DNA of 63,375 bases. Origin: Acidimicrobiales bacterium. GTDB lineage: Bacteria; Actinomycetota; Acidimicrobiia; Acidimicrobiales; MedAcidi-G1. Within the stretch, counting starts at the first letter, position 1, and the number at the start of each line of letters is the position of its first letter. Below the pieces are notes generated by a model that was given only the letters and a program-made list of their open reading frames with translations, searched no databases and was not told the origin of the DNA. The stretch spans positions 1-63,375 of the forward strand of contig JAAZXY010000009.1 in assembly GCA_014239855.1 (NCBI GenBank), read 5' to 3'. The position numbers were made by a program, and so were the translations under genes. Positions 27,433-36,140 of the stretch are shown piece by piece.

Positions 27433-29447
27433 TCCGGCGAGTCACCACCGACGCCACGACCGGTCCCACCGGACGGGTTCTCCGGATCCTTCCGTTCCTG
27501 CTGGCCATCCTGCTCGTCGCACTGTCCACGGGCTGGATGGCCAGCCCGGCAGGGGCCGACGGTGGTTCGGCCAGCCTCGGTCTCATCGCCCAGTCACCGT
27601 GGATCGACGACGACGGCGACCTGGCCCTCCAGCTACGGATCACCGGAGACGCGAACGACACCCGCCTCCGCCTCGGCCTCCACCGACCCGTGGATCGCCG
27701 TGGACTCCTCGCCCTGGGGAACGACCCCATCCTGAGCGCGCCGGAGACCACCCTCACCATCGACGTCGCCGACGTCATCAACTCGGCCGGCGTGGCTTCC
27801 CTGACCCTGCCGGTCGGCCCGGACGGGATCCTCCGATCACGACCCGGTCAGGTCTCGCCTCTGACCGTGGAACTGGTGGCCGCCGACGGCCATCTACTGG
27901 ACCGACTGGTCACCCCGGTGGTCCACCTTCCGATCGTGCCGGCGGGCGAGGCGGCCGCCCAACGGCCACTGCTGGTGGGGATCTCCCTGGACATCGACGG
28001 CCCGCCACCGCTCCGTCCCGATGGCCGCATCGAACTGGACGAAGCCACGGTTCGCCATCTCCGGGCGGTGGTCGACGCCGTCGGAGCCCATCCCGGTGCA
28101 CCGGTGGACGTCCGCCTACCGCCGGCCACCATCGCCGGTCTGGCCCGCTCCGACGATCTGGCCCACGCCCGCCTCCTCACCGATCTGGCCACCGCCGTGA
28201 GGGCCGGTGGCCTCCACCTCCGATCGTCGCCCTTCGTGACCGCCGATCCCGAAGCGTGGCGACAGGCCGGACGATCCGACGTCCACCGTGACCTGCTCGA
28301 TCATGGCGACCGGGTCCTGACCGAGCACCTCGGCGCGGTCCCCGACCGAACGGTCACCGTCCTCGAACCCACCGCGGTTCCGTCCACCCTGGACCTGTTG
28401 AACCGACTGGGTACCGCACACCACGTCGTCTCCGCAGACCGTCTCGACCCCCGGCCGATCACCGCCTCGCACGGCTCCACCCATCCCGCCCGACTGCTCG
28501 ATTCGGCGGGCGTCGCCCATCCGGCGCTGGTGGCCGATCCCGACCTGGCCCGCCACCTCGTCGATCCCCGGGGCTCGGTGTCCGCCGCCCAGCAGCTGGT
28601 GGCCGACCTGGCCCTCCTGGCCTGGTCAGACCCCACGGTGACCCGGACGGCGGTCATCACCATGCCCGACGGCCTGGCCATCGACGGCCTCACCCTCGAC
28701 CTGGTCCTCGGTGCGTTGGAGGACGCGCCGTTCCTCCACCTGCAGTCACTCCCCGACCTGTTCGTGGCTTCGTTGACCGCCGATGCGGCCGCTGCGATCA
28801 CCTACGACCTCTGGCCCGATCCCGTCACGCCGGTTTCGCGCCGGGCCACCGACCGGAGCCTCGCCGAGACCACGGTGGCGGCCTACACCGCCATGCTGGG
28901 CGGGCCCCACCCCGACGCTGCGGCGCTCAATGACCTTCTCGAGGTCACGGCGGCAGCCGAACTCGACGGCGATGCCATGGGTGCCTACCTGTCGGCGGTG
29001 TACTCCACGGTGTCCGGTGTCCTCGACGCCTTCACCACCCCGTCGGACCAGAGCGTCCGACTCACGGCACGTCGGGCCGACCTGCCGTTCACCATCCACA
29101 ACGGCCTCGATACCGACGCCCGCGTGGTGCTCGTCCTCCAGAGCGACGGTCGTCTCGACTTCCCCGAGGGAGACGCCATCGAGGCCGTCCTGGCGCCCGG
29201 CCGCAACCGGATCGCCGTGCCCGTCCGAGCCCGGACGTCGGGCGACGCCCGCCTCCAGGTCACCGTCCGCTCCCCCGACGACGCCCGACTCCTCCAACTC
29301 CGGTCGACACAGCTGATGGTGCGCACCACCAGCCTCCCGGGTGTCGGCGTGGCCCTGTTCGTCGGGGCGCTCGCCGTCCTGGCCATCTGGTGGGTCCGCT
29401 CGGCCCGACTACGATCAGCGCGCCCCAGACCCGGAGAGACCCCATGA
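27429..29447 (+). CDS. DUF6049-type secreted, membrane-anchored protein
   Basis: 672 residues. A signal/anchor helix spans about 19-44 (ILPFLLAILLVALSTGWMASPAGA), a large extracellular alpha/beta region follows, and a C-terminal transmembrane helix lies near 637-655 (VGVALFVGALAVLAIWWV) before a basic tail. Architecture and position (between cca and trxB) match the actinobacterial protein represented by Rv3909 (DUF6049), thought to act in envelope biology. In relatives the lipid II flippase gene murJ follows; here degV does. It overlaps both neighbours by 4 bases. Confidence 0.75.
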   Translation: MIRRVTTDATTGPTGRVLRILPFLLAILLVALSTGWMASPAGADGGSASLGLIAQSPWIDDDGDLALQLRITGDANDTRLRLGLHRPVDRRGLLALGNDPILSAPETTLTIDVADVINSAGVASLTLPVGPDGILRSRPGQVSPLTVELVAADGHLLDRLVTPVVHLPIVPAGEAAAQRPLLVGISLDIDGPPPLRPDGRIELDEATVRHLRAVVDAVGAHPGAPVDVRLPPATIAGLARSDDLAHARLLTDLATAVRAGGLHLRSSPFVTADPEAWRQAGRSDVHRDLLDHGDRVLTEHLGAVPDRTVTVLEPTAVPSTLDLLNRLGTAHHVVSADRLDPRPITASHGSTHPARLLDSAGVAHPALVADPDLARHLVDPRGSVSAAQQLVADLALLAWSDPTVTRTAVITMPDGLAIDGLTLDLVLGALEDAPFLHLQSLPDLFVASLTADAAAAITYDLWPDPVTPVSRRATDRSLAETTVAAYTAMLGGPHPDAAALNDLLEVTAAAELDGDAMGAYLSAVYSTVSGVLDAFTTPSDQSVRLTARRADLPFTIHNGLDTDARVVLVLQSDGRLDFPEGDAIEAVLAPGRNRIAVPVRARTSGDARLQVTVRSPDDARLLQLRSTQLMVRTTSLPGVGVALFVGALAVLAIWWVRSARLRSARPRPGETP

Positions 29448-30280
29448 CCGTCCGTATCGTCACCGACAGCGCCTGCGACCTGACCGAGGCCGAGATGGAG
29501 GCCCACGGCATCGACGTGGTGCCACTCAGCATCCGATTCGGCGAAGACGTCAAGCTGGACCGCGACGAGTTGTCCGTCGACGACTTCTACCGCCGCATGG
29601 CGTCGTCCGACGAACTCCCCCAGACCGCAGCGCCCTCCCCCGGTGCGTTCGCCGCGGTGTTCCGCCAACGTCTCGACGAGGGTGCCGACGCCGTGGTGTG
29701 CATCAACCTGTCCAGCGGGATGTCGGCCACCATGGAATCCTCGGAACTGGGCGCCCGCGAGGTGGACGGCGACGTTCGGATCGTGGACAGCCGATCTGTC
29801 ACCGCCGGACAGGGCGTGATGGTCCTGGCGGCGGCCGCCGCGGCCGCGGGCGGTGCCTCAGCCGACGAGGTGGTGGCCCTCGCCGAGGACATCCGGGAAC
29901 GCACCCGGGTGTTCGCCGCCATCGACACCCTGGAGAACCTCAAGAAGGGTGGCCGGATCGGCAACGCCCAGGCCCTGCTGGGCAGCATGCTCTCGATCAA
30001 GCCCCTCATCGACGTGAGTTCCGGTGTCGTCGAGGAGGCCGGTCGCCAGCGCACCCGAAAGAAGTCCCTGGCCTGGTTGCGGGACCGGGTGGCCGATCAT
30101 GCTGACCAGATCGAGACGCTGTCGGTCATGCACGCCCAGGCCGACGACGTGGACGACCTGGTGACCATGCTGGCCGAACTGGTGGACCCGTCGATGATCC
30201 GGGTGGGGGTCATCGGGCCGGTGGTGGCCAGTCACGGCGGCCCCGGCGTGGTCGGCCTCTGCTTCACGCTTCGTTCCTGA
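29444..30280 (+). CDS. DegV family fatty-acid-binding protein
   Basis: From the ATG at 29444 (overlapping the DUF6049 stop as ATGA) the protein has 278 residues. VRIVTDSACDL opens the DegV fold; TAAPSPGAF, CINLSSGMSATMES, DSRSVTAGQGVMV and LENLKKGGRI are typical segments around the lipid pocket. Family members bind a fatty acid and, in Firmicutes, serve fatty-acid kinase as FakB; no kinase gene is nearby, so the role here is open. The stop lies in the first of three 12-base tandem repeats. Confidence 0.88.
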   Translation: MTVRIVTDSACDLTEAEMEAHGIDVVPLSIRFGEDVKLDRDELSVDDFYRRMASSDELPQTAAPSPGAFAAVFRQRLDEGADAVVCINLSSGMSATMESSELGAREVDGDVRIVDSRSVTAGQGVMVLAAAAAAAGGASADEVVALAEDIRERTRVFAAIDTLENLKKGGRIGNAQALLGSMLSIKPLIDVSSGVVEEAGRQRTRKKSLAWLRDRVADHADQIETLSVMHAQADDVDDLVTMLAELVDPSMIRVGVIGPVVASHGGPGVVGLCFTLRS

Positions 30281-30309
30281 CCGGGTTCCTGACCGGGTTC
30301 CTGACCGGT
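30274..30309 (+). repeat. 12-bp tandem repeat, three copies
   Basis: TTCCTGACCGGG occurs at 30274-30285 and 30286-30297 and as TTCCTGACCGGT at 30298-30309. The degV stop codon lies inside the first copy, so the extra copies look like duplications of the gene end. Confidence 0.85.
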
Positions 30310-30389
30310 CCATCTGGCGTCCGGCCATCGGGCCCTGACCTGATGGTTCGGCCGGCGCCGGTCCAGCAGGCGACCAGAAGGGTGATCGG

Positions 30390-30395
30390 TAGGCT
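30390..30395 (+). promoter_or_regulatory. -10 box for the small membrane protein gene, leaderless layout
   Basis: TAGGCT, then 7 bases, then the ATG at 30403. Confidence 0.5.
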
Positions 30396-30402
30396 CGCCG
30401 CC

Positions 30403-30735
30403 ATGGCGACGCCCGTTGAGCCCCGATCCTCGGATGACCCCGTCTCCGAGGGTCCTGCCCGGGATGACTGGGCCTCGTCGCTGGTCGGCCGGTTCGTGGA
30501 CGTCGTCGACCAGGTCCGGAACGTCACCACGCGGCCGGTCATCACCCTGGCCCGGGCCCTGGTGTTCGGCCTCGTCATGGTGTGCTGTGCCGTGGCTGCG
30601 GTCGTCCTGGCCGGCATCGGACTCTTCCGCCTCCTCGACGTGGTCCTCCCCGGTGAAAGCTGGTCGGCCCACCTGGTCCTCGGGGCAACCTGTTGCGCTC
30701 TCGGCGGACTGCTCTGGTCCCGCCGCAGTCCCTGA
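30403..30735 (+). CDS. Small two-helix membrane protein upstream of trxB
   Basis: 110 residues from the ATG at 30403. It has an acidic cytoplasmic head, an amphipathic segment (LVGRFVDVVDQVRNVTTRPVITLARALVFG starts it), and two transmembrane helices (LVMVCCAVAAVVLAGIGLF and HLVLGATCCALGGLLW). No named family recognised. Translation from the in-frame GTG/ATG at 30343 is less likely given the TAGGCT box before 30403. It occupies the place where murJ or sigM lie in relatives. Confidence 0.65.
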   Translation: MATPVEPRSSDDPVSEGPARDDWASSLVGRFVDVVDQVRNVTTRPVITLARALVFGLVMVCCAVAAVVLAGIGLFRLLDVVLPGESWSAHLVLGATCCALGGLLWSRRSP

Positions 30736-30765
30736 TTCCCGATCGTTCCCCGTTTAGGAGCACCC

Positions 30766-31764
30766 GTGTCTGATCCCGTTTCTGAACCCGTTTCTCCGAT
30801 GGCCGCGTCCCACCGCGAGGTCGTGATCATCGGTTCAGGCCCGGCGGGCCTGACCGCCGCCATCTACACCGCCCGGGCCGACCTCGCCCCCCTGGTGATC
30901 GAGGGCGAACCTTCCTCGAACAGCGACCAGCCGGGCGGCCAGTTGATGCTCACCACCGACGTGGAGAACTTCCCCGGTTTCCCGGAGGGGATCATGGGCC
31001 CGCAACTCATGACCGACATGCGGGCCCAGGCCGCCCGATTCGGCGCCGAGATCGTGACGGCCAAGGTGTCCCGGGTCGACTTCGCCGAACGACCGTTCCG
31101 GATCTGGATCGGCGACCCCGACGCAGCTGAACCGACCCACACCGCCGATGCCGTCATCGTCTCGACCGGTGCCCGCTCGGTCATGTTGGGGTTGGAGGCC
31201 GAGCAGCGGCTGATCGGATACGGCCTCTCGACCTGTGCCACCTGTGACGGCTTCTTCTTCCGCGATCAGGAGATCGCCGTGGTCGGCGGTGGCGACTCGG
31301 CGCTCGAAGAGGCCGGATTCCTCACCAAGTTCGCCTCCAAGGTGACCCTCGTCCATCGTCGTGACGAGCTTCGCGCCTCGAAGATCATGCAGCAGCGGGC
31401 CATGGACAACCCGAAGATCGAGTTCGCCTGGAACTCGACGGTCGACGACGTGCTGGGCGAGTCCAAGGTCGAGGGGCTGGCCCTCCGTGACACGGTGACC
31501 GACGAGACCCGCGTCCTGCCGGTGACCGGGGTGTTCATCGCCATTGGCCACCGACCCAACACCGACCTGTTCAACGGACTCCTGGACATGGACGAGGCGG
31601 GCTACCTGGTGACCGGGGCGGACTGCTCGACCACCAACGTGGAGGGCGTGTTCGCCTGTGGCGACGTCCAGGACCACACCTATCGGCAGGCCATCACCGC
31701 CGCAGGGTCGGGATGCATGGCCGCCATCGACGCCGAGCGTTGGCTGGAGAGCCGAACCGACTGA
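30766..31764 (+). CDS. trxB: Thioredoxin-disulfide reductase
   Basis: FAD/NADPH enzyme that reduces thioredoxin. The FAD motif GSGPAG is at residues 23-28, the redox pair CATC at 157-160, the NADPH motif VVGGGDSALEEA follows, and the C-terminal FAD segment VFACGDVQD is present. The GTG start has AGGAG upstream. The first residues (SDPVSEPVSPM) come from a 12-base tandem duplication (CCCGTTTCTGAA type). It is followed by trxA after a 113-base gap. Confidence 0.96.
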   Translation: MSDPVSEPVSPMAASHREVVIIGSGPAGLTAAIYTARADLAPLVIEGEPSSNSDQPGGQLMLTTDVENFPGFPEGIMGPQLMTDMRAQAARFGAEIVTAKVSRVDFAERPFRIWIGDPDAAEPTHTADAVIVSTGARSVMLGLEAEQRLIGYGLSTCATCDGFFFRDQEIAVVGGGDSALEEAGFLTKFASKVTLVHRRDELRASKIMQQRAMDNPKIEFAWNSTVDDVLGESKVEGLALRDTVTDETRVLPVTGVFIAIGHRPNTDLFNGLLDMDEAGYLVTGADCSTTNVEGVFACGDVQDHTYRQAITAAGSGCMAAIDAERWLESRTD

Positions 31765-31877
31765 TCCCCCCTCGGTGGCCTACGCTCATCGAGAGGCCTC
31801 TGCACGACCGTCACCGACGGACGACGGCAGATGCAGCCATCAACTTGTCCTCCGGGACCCGAGGGAAGCGAGACCCC

Positions 31878-32204
31878 ATGGCCGGCGCCATCACCAACCT
31901 GTCAGAGACCACGTTCGACGAGGAGATCGGTTCGGCAACCGAACCGGTGCTGGTCGACTTCTGGGCCGAGTGGTGTGGTCCGTGCAAGATGATCGCCCCC
32001 ATCCTGGAGGAGATCGCCACCGAGCAGAGCGGCTCGATCCGGATCGCCAAGGTGAACGTCGATGAGGCCCCCGATCTGGCTCGCCGCTTCGAGGTCATGA
32101 GCATCCCGACGCTGATCCTGTTCGCTGACGGCCAGCCGGCCACACGGATCGTGGGCGCCAAGGGCAAGCCCCAGCTGCTCGAGGAACTGGCCCCCCACCT
32201 CTAG
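31878..32204 (+). CDS. trxA: Thioredoxin
   Basis: 108 residues, standard length, with the active site WCGPC (Cys33, Cys36) and the cis-Pro segment SIPTLILF. ATG at 31878 is chosen over longer in-frame options because the thioredoxin fold starts here. It is the electron acceptor of the reductase encoded just upstream. Confidence 0.96.
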   Translation: MAGAITNLSETTFDEEIGSATEPVLVDFWAEWCGPCKMIAPILEEIATEQSGSIRIAKVNVDEAPDLARRFEVMSIPTLILFADGQPATRIVGAKGKPQLLEELAPHL

Positions 32205-32262
32205 GCCTCGGCCCGGCACTGCGCTGACCGGCTACCGCCGACCACGGGGAGAGGTCCCGACC

Positions 32263-33264
32263 GTGTCCGGATCCGACGATCCGACGATCCAGGATCTGCA
32301 CCATCGTCTGGCCGATGTCGGCCATCCAGTGGATCACCACGAGGTGGCCGCCGGCTCATTCGGTCCCGACACCACCCGGGCCCTGCTGGCCTTCCAGGCC
32401 GAGCGTGGCCTCGACGAACACGGGACGATCGACGAGGCGACGCATGCCGCCCTCGTCGAGGCCGGTCACCGACTGGGTGACCGCCACCTCTACCTCCACG
32501 CGCCGATGTTCCGGGGCGATGATGTCGCTGACCTGCAATTACGTCTGGGAAGCCTGGGGTTCGACGCTGGCCGGATCGACGGCATCCTCGGGCCCGACAC
32601 AGCAGGCGCGGTGTCCGACTTCCAGCGGAACATCGGGCTCGCCGAGGACGGAATCGCCGGACCTCTCACCGTGGACGGACTCCGACGCCTTCTGGGCCGG
32701 ACCACCGGACGACAGCCGGTGGCCCAGGTTCGTGAACTGGACCGACTCCGACGAGGTCGCCCGGATCTCGTGGATCAACGGATCGCCATCGGTGAGTTCG
32801 GGGGAACCGCGGCGTTGGCCGGGGCGCTGACCCGACTCCTCCGAGCCCGAGGGGCCCATGTACTGCAGTTGGACCAGCCCGACGAGGCCCTTCAGGCCGG
32901 AACGGCCAACGAATTCGACGCCGGGATCTACCTTGGCCTGCGTCTTGAGAATGATTCCCAATGTCGTACGGACTACTTCGCCACGGACGGCTTCCAGTCC
33001 GAGGGTGGCCTCCGTCTGGCCCATCGTTGTGCCCATGCCCTGGACCGGGCGCTACGAATCCACCTCGAGGCATCCACCGACCAGACGGTGAAGACCGCCT
33101 GCACCGGTCGACGGCTACCCATTCTCCGGCAGACGCGGATGCCCGCCGTGCTGTGCACCCTCGCACCTGCGTCGACCGTCGTCCTGGCCACTGCGGAGAT
33201 CGCCGACTGCCTGGCCGCGGCCATCACCGACTGGCTCGCCGATCCGACGGCGGATCCCACCTGA
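32263..33264 (+). CDS. cwlM: CwlM-like peptidoglycan-binding protein with degenerate amidase domain
   Basis: 333 residues from a GTG preceded by GGGGAGAGG. Two peptidoglycan-binding (PG_binding_1) repeats are clear at about residues 8-68 and 85-145 (FGPDTTRALLAFQAERGL; LGPDTAGAVSDFQRNIGL). The rest, about 165-325, has amidase_3 topology, but the expected zinc ligands are not visible: IAIGEFGGTAA stands where DxGHGG is usual, and DAGIYLGLRLEN where SxHxN is usual. Position between trxA and parB matches cwlM (Rv3915), a cytoplasmic activator of MurA in mycobacteria. A regulatory, non-catalytic role is therefore likely here. Confidence 0.8.
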   Translation: MSGSDDPTIQDLHHRLADVGHPVDHHEVAAGSFGPDTTRALLAFQAERGLDEHGTIDEATHAALVEAGHRLGDRHLYLHAPMFRGDDVADLQLRLGSLGFDAGRIDGILGPDTAGAVSDFQRNIGLAEDGIAGPLTVDGLRRLLGRTTGRQPVAQVRELDRLRRGRPDLVDQRIAIGEFGGTAALAGALTRLLRARGAHVLQLDQPDEALQAGTANEFDAGIYLGLRLENDSQCRTDYFATDGFQSEGGLRLAHRCAHALDRALRIHLEASTDQTVKTACTGRRLPILRQTRMPAVLCTLAPASTVVLATAEIADCLAAAITDWLADPTADPT

Positions 33265-33307
33265 GACTGACTCTCATTGGGAGCCAGCTTCACCAGATCA
33301 GTGCTGG

Positions 33308-34282
33308 TCAGCCACCCAGGAGCTCGAACAACCGCTGGAGATCGTCCTGATCGGCATAGTCGACGATGATCCGACCCTTCCGGCCCCGGGTAACCACCCG
33401 GACCTTGGTGTCGAACCGGTCGCCGAGGATCCGCTCGACCTCCAACAGGGCCGCATCACGCGTCGGTACCGGGTCCACGACCGGGTCCACCACCGGCTCC
33501 TCGACCTCGTCGAGAGCTCTCACCAGCTCCTCAACCTGGCGCACCGACAGGCCGTCATTGGCCACCCGGGAGGCCAGACGCTCCACCAACTGGTGATCCC
33601 CCAACCCAGCCAGGGCCCGGGCATGCCCGGCAGCGAGCAGACCGTCCATGATCATCTGCTGGACACGGTCGGGGAGATGGAGCAACCGCAGCGCATTGGC
33701 CACCGCCGGCCGGCTACGGCCCACCCGGACCGCCACCTGGTGCTGGGTGAGACCGAACTCGTCCATGAGGCGATGGAAGGCCGCGGCCTCCTCCAATGGG
33801 TTGAGGTCATCCCGGTGGACGTTCTCGACAATGGCCTGCTCGAGACTGTCCCGATCACCCGTATCGCGGACCAGCGCGGGGATGGCTGACAACCCGGCTC
33901 GCCGAGCCGCCCTCCAACGACGCTCGCCGGCCACCAGTTCGAATCCACCCTCGGTACGACGCACGAGGATCGGCTGGAGAACACCGATCTCCTGGATCGA
34001 GAGGGTCAGCTCGGCCATCTTTTCGTCATCGAAGACGCGTCGAGGCTGGTAGCGGTTCGGTTCGATGGCCGAGATGGCCACCAGTTCGAGGTGCACGTCG
34101 TCAGCAACACCGGTCACCTCCGACTCCGGGGCGGCCGTGGCCTTATCAGGTGATGTATCGGTGGCATACTCGGACGCCACAGACGTCGTCGAATCTGCCT
34201 GCTCGACATCGGGCACCGAGCTTGTCGCCCCAGCGTCGGGAATAAGTGCGGAAAGGCCTCTTCCCAATCCACCCTTCTTCAT
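33308..34282 (-). CDS. parB: Chromosome-partitioning protein ParB
   Basis: 324-residue CTP-dependent DNA clamp that loads at parS. Features: an N-terminal ParA-contact head (MKKGGLGRGLSALIP), an acidic linker, the CTP-binding box GERRWRAA at about 119-126, ENVHRDDLNPLEEA, a helix-turn-helix (TQHQVAVRVGRSRPAVANALRLL), and a C-terminal dimer domain. A short internal duplication gives VVDPVVDPV. Its ATG overlaps the parA stop by 4 bases; two parS sites lie upstream of parA. Confidence 0.96.
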   Translation of the reverse strand: MKKGGLGRGLSALIPDAGATSSVPDVEQADSTTSVASEYATDTSPDKATAAPESEVTGVADDVHLELVAISAIEPNRYQPRRVFDDEKMAELTLSIQEIGVLQPILVRRTEGGFELVAGERRWRAARRAGLSAIPALVRDTGDRDSLEQAIVENVHRDDLNPLEEAAAFHRLMDEFGLTQHQVAVRVGRSRPAVANALRLLHLPDRVQQMIMDGLLAAGHARALAGLGDHQLVERLASRVANDGLSVRQVEELVRALDEVEEPVVDPVVDPVPTRDAALLEVERILGDRFDTKVRVVTRGRKGRIIVDYADQDDLQRLFELLGG

Positions 34283-35163
34283 GCCTGGACCTCCTCAGGA
34301 CCGCCATTGGGCTCATCTACGTCTTCGTTAGCAGCATCGTTATCTATAAGAGTTTCATCCGAGCCCGCAAGCGCAGGGCCCCGAAGGACCTCCCGTGCCA
34401 GTTCTCGATAGGCCAAGGCACCCCGGCCGGTCGGGTCGTACACATTGATGGGCTGACCGTAGGACGGGGCCTCGGACAACCGAACCAACCGAGGAATAAC
34501 CTGACGACACACCTTCGCCCCGAAGAAGGTCCGGACCTCGGTCGCCACCTGTTCGGAGAGCTTGGTCCGTGCGTCGTACATGACCAACGCAATCGTCGAG
34601 ACCTCTAGTTCGGGATTGAGGTTCGCCTTGACCAGGTCGACATTGCCGACCAGCTGTCCTAGACCCTCGAGGGCGTAGTACTCACACTGGATTGGCACCA
34701 GGACCTCATGGGCCACCACGAAGGCGTTGATCGTCAAGAGACCCAACGCCGGCGGACAGTCGATCAGAACAATGTCGTAGTCGTCAATGATCTCGGCCAA
34801 CGCACGTTCCAACCGGTGTTCCCTGCTGAATGCCGCCACCAGCTCGATCTCGGCACCAGCCAGGGCAAGGCTGGAGGGAAGAAGATCCAAGTTGAGGATA
34901 TCTGTCGAACAACGTACGTCAGCAGCCGAGGCCTGCTGAAGGACCACATCATAGATCGACTGTTCGAGTTCCCTTGAGTTCACACCCAAGCCCGTGGTGG
35001 CGTTGGCCTGGGGATCCAGGTCGACAATCAGTACCTTCCGGCCCTCCTCGGCCATGGAGGCACCCAGATTGATGGTTGTCGTGGTCTTGCCGACCCCGCC
35101 CTTCTGGTTGGCAACGGCGATGATACGAGTTCGAGCAGTTTTCAGAGACATCTTCAGCATCAT
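34279..35163 (-). CDS. parA: Chromosome-partitioning ATPase ParA (Soj)
   Basis: 294 residues with the deviant Walker A KGGVGKTTT (about 21-29), DLDPQANAT and the Walker B region VLIDCPPALGLLT. It binds the nucleoid non-specifically as an ATP dimer and pulls ParB-parS complexes. The ATG at 35163 or the second candidate at 35151 could be used; neither has a good Shine-Dalgarno. The C-terminal tail is acidic and less GC-rich than neighbouring genes. Confidence 0.95.
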   Translation of the reverse strand: MMLKMSLKTARTRIIAVANQKGGVGKTTTTINLGASMAEEGRKVLIVDLDPQANATTGLGVNSRELEQSIYDVVLQQASAADVRCSTDILNLDLLPSSLALAGAEIELVAAFSREHRLERALAEIIDDYDIVLIDCPPALGLLTINAFVVAHEVLVPIQCEYYALEGLGQLVGNVDLVKANLNPELEVSTIALVMYDARTKLSEQVATEVRTFFGAKVCRQVIPRLVRLSEAPSYGQPINVYDPTGRGALAYRELAREVLRGPALAGSDETLIDNDAANEDVDEPNGGPEEVQA

Positions 35164-35242
35164 GGTCTAAGAAGTGGAAAAAGACAAGCACCCTGTGGAA
35201 AACCTTGACCTGTTGTGAATGTTTGTTTCCTCGGCCGCCAAT

Positions 35243-35258
35243 TGTTCCACGTGGAACA
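35243..35258. promoter_or_regulatory. parS site 1
   Basis: TGTTCCACGTGGAACA is a perfect 16-bp palindrome and differs from the TGTTTCACGTGAAACA consensus by only one symmetric pair. It lies 80 bases upstream of parA. Confidence 0.9.
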
Positions 35259-35310
35259 TTTGCTCCTCACCCGGTCCCTGAATCTCGGTCCATCCACCCC
35301 CACCACGAGA

Positions 35311-35326
35311 TGTTTCACGTGAAACA
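35311..35326. promoter_or_regulatory. parS site 2 (exact consensus)
   Basis: TGTTTCACGTGAAACA is a perfect palindrome identical to the bacterial parS consensus, 68 bp from the first site. Confidence 0.95.
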
Positions 35327-35344
35327 CCCATCGTCGAGCCGGCC

Positions 35345-35437
35345 CTCAGAACCCGCCGCTCAGAACCCGCCGCTCAGAACCCGCCGCTCAGAACCCGCCG
35401 CTCAGAACCCGCCGCTCAGAACCCGCCGCTCAGAACA
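35345..35437 (+). repeat. 14-bp minisatellite at the rsmG stop codon
   Basis: Six perfect head-to-tail copies of CTCAGAACCCGCCG occupy 35345-35428. A partial seventh (CTCAGAACA) covers the rsmG stop codon at 35430-35432. The stretch between parA and rsmG thus holds two parS sites and this array, and I see no gene in it. Confidence 0.95.
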
Positions 35438-36035
35438 GGGGATCCGCCATCTGACGGGCAAAACGCCGGGGAAAGCGCTCTGGACAGGGTTCAACCCGGA
35501 CCATGGCTCGATAGCCGGCCGGCCCATCGGCCAGATCACAGGTCCAGCCACCGAGATCACATAATCCCAACTCAGACAGGCCCTCGGTTGGCCACCGAGG
35601 CGTCCCAGAGCCGACTCCTGCGGTACCAGGCGGCTCGCTGACCACGAGAACCCCCGCTTCAGACAGCAGAGGGGCTGCACATTCCGCCGTGGGCCCCGGA
35701 GGAGCAAACCCCCTTGCCGTCACCAGGGATACCGCACCACGAAGCTCACCAAGGGCCCCACCGGCACCCCCGCGGGCACTGAGGCCAACGGCGTCGGCCA
35801 ACCGAACCTCCACCCGATCCTCCAGGCCCAACTGTCGAACCGCCCATCCGAGGAAGGTCACGCGACGATCACCACGGTCGACCAGAATCCAACGACACGA
35901 CGTCAGCGTGGCCAGAACCAGGCCGGGTACGCCGCCCCCCGTGCCGAGATCCACAGCAACATCCTCATCGCCCAGATCTGAAATCAGCAGGCCGCCGCTT
36001 TCCGAGGCCGTGAGTTCACCGTCCAGAAAACCCAA
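35430..36035 (-). CDS. rsmG: 16S rRNA (guanine-N7) methyltransferase RsmG (GidB), atypical start
   Basis: SAM-dependent methylase of 16S rRNA G527. The SAM motif VAVDLGTGGGVPGLVLA, WILVDRGDRRVTFLGWAV and VTARGFAPPGPTAECAAPLL are clear. The first canonical start, TTG at 36035, gives 201 residues but leaves a short N-terminus. The open frame continues upstream to the jag stop (36141) and reads plausible RsmG sequence (VEAVAEGYLTPSAAS) with no ATG, GTG or TTG. The real start is therefore probably a rare codon such as ATT or CTG near 36108-36113. A strong hairpin sits directly before the TTG. Confidence 0.85.
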   Translation of the reverse strand: MGFLDGELTASESGGLLISDLGDEDVAVDLGTGGGVPGLVLATLTSCRWILVDRGDRRVTFLGWAVRQLGLEDRVEVRLADAVGLSARGGAGGALGELRGAVSLVTARGFAPPGPTAECAAPLLSEAGVLVVSEPPGTAGVGSGTPRWPTEGLSELGLCDLGGWTCDLADGPAGYRAMVRVEPCPERFPRRFARQMADPLF

Positions 36036-36038
36036 GAA

Positions 36039-36057
36039 GCCCGCGCTGTGCGCGGGC
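36039..36057 (-). other. Strong hairpin between jag and the rsmG TTG start
   Basis: GCCCGCGC and GCGCGGGC pair perfectly (8 bp) around a 3-base loop. On the minus strand it is followed by TTCTTGGGTTTTC, so it resembles a weak intrinsic terminator lying within the apparent rsmG frame. Confidence 0.55.
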
Positions 36058-36140
36058 CCCTCAGACGCCGCCGATGGGGTCAGATACCCCTCGGCGACCG
36101 CCTCGACCAGAATCTGGTCGAGGATCTTCTCAACGATTGG

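Noticed and set aside
35345-35437. CRISPR-like array
   Set aside because: The 14-bp units are directly adjacent with no spacers, and no cas genes are present.
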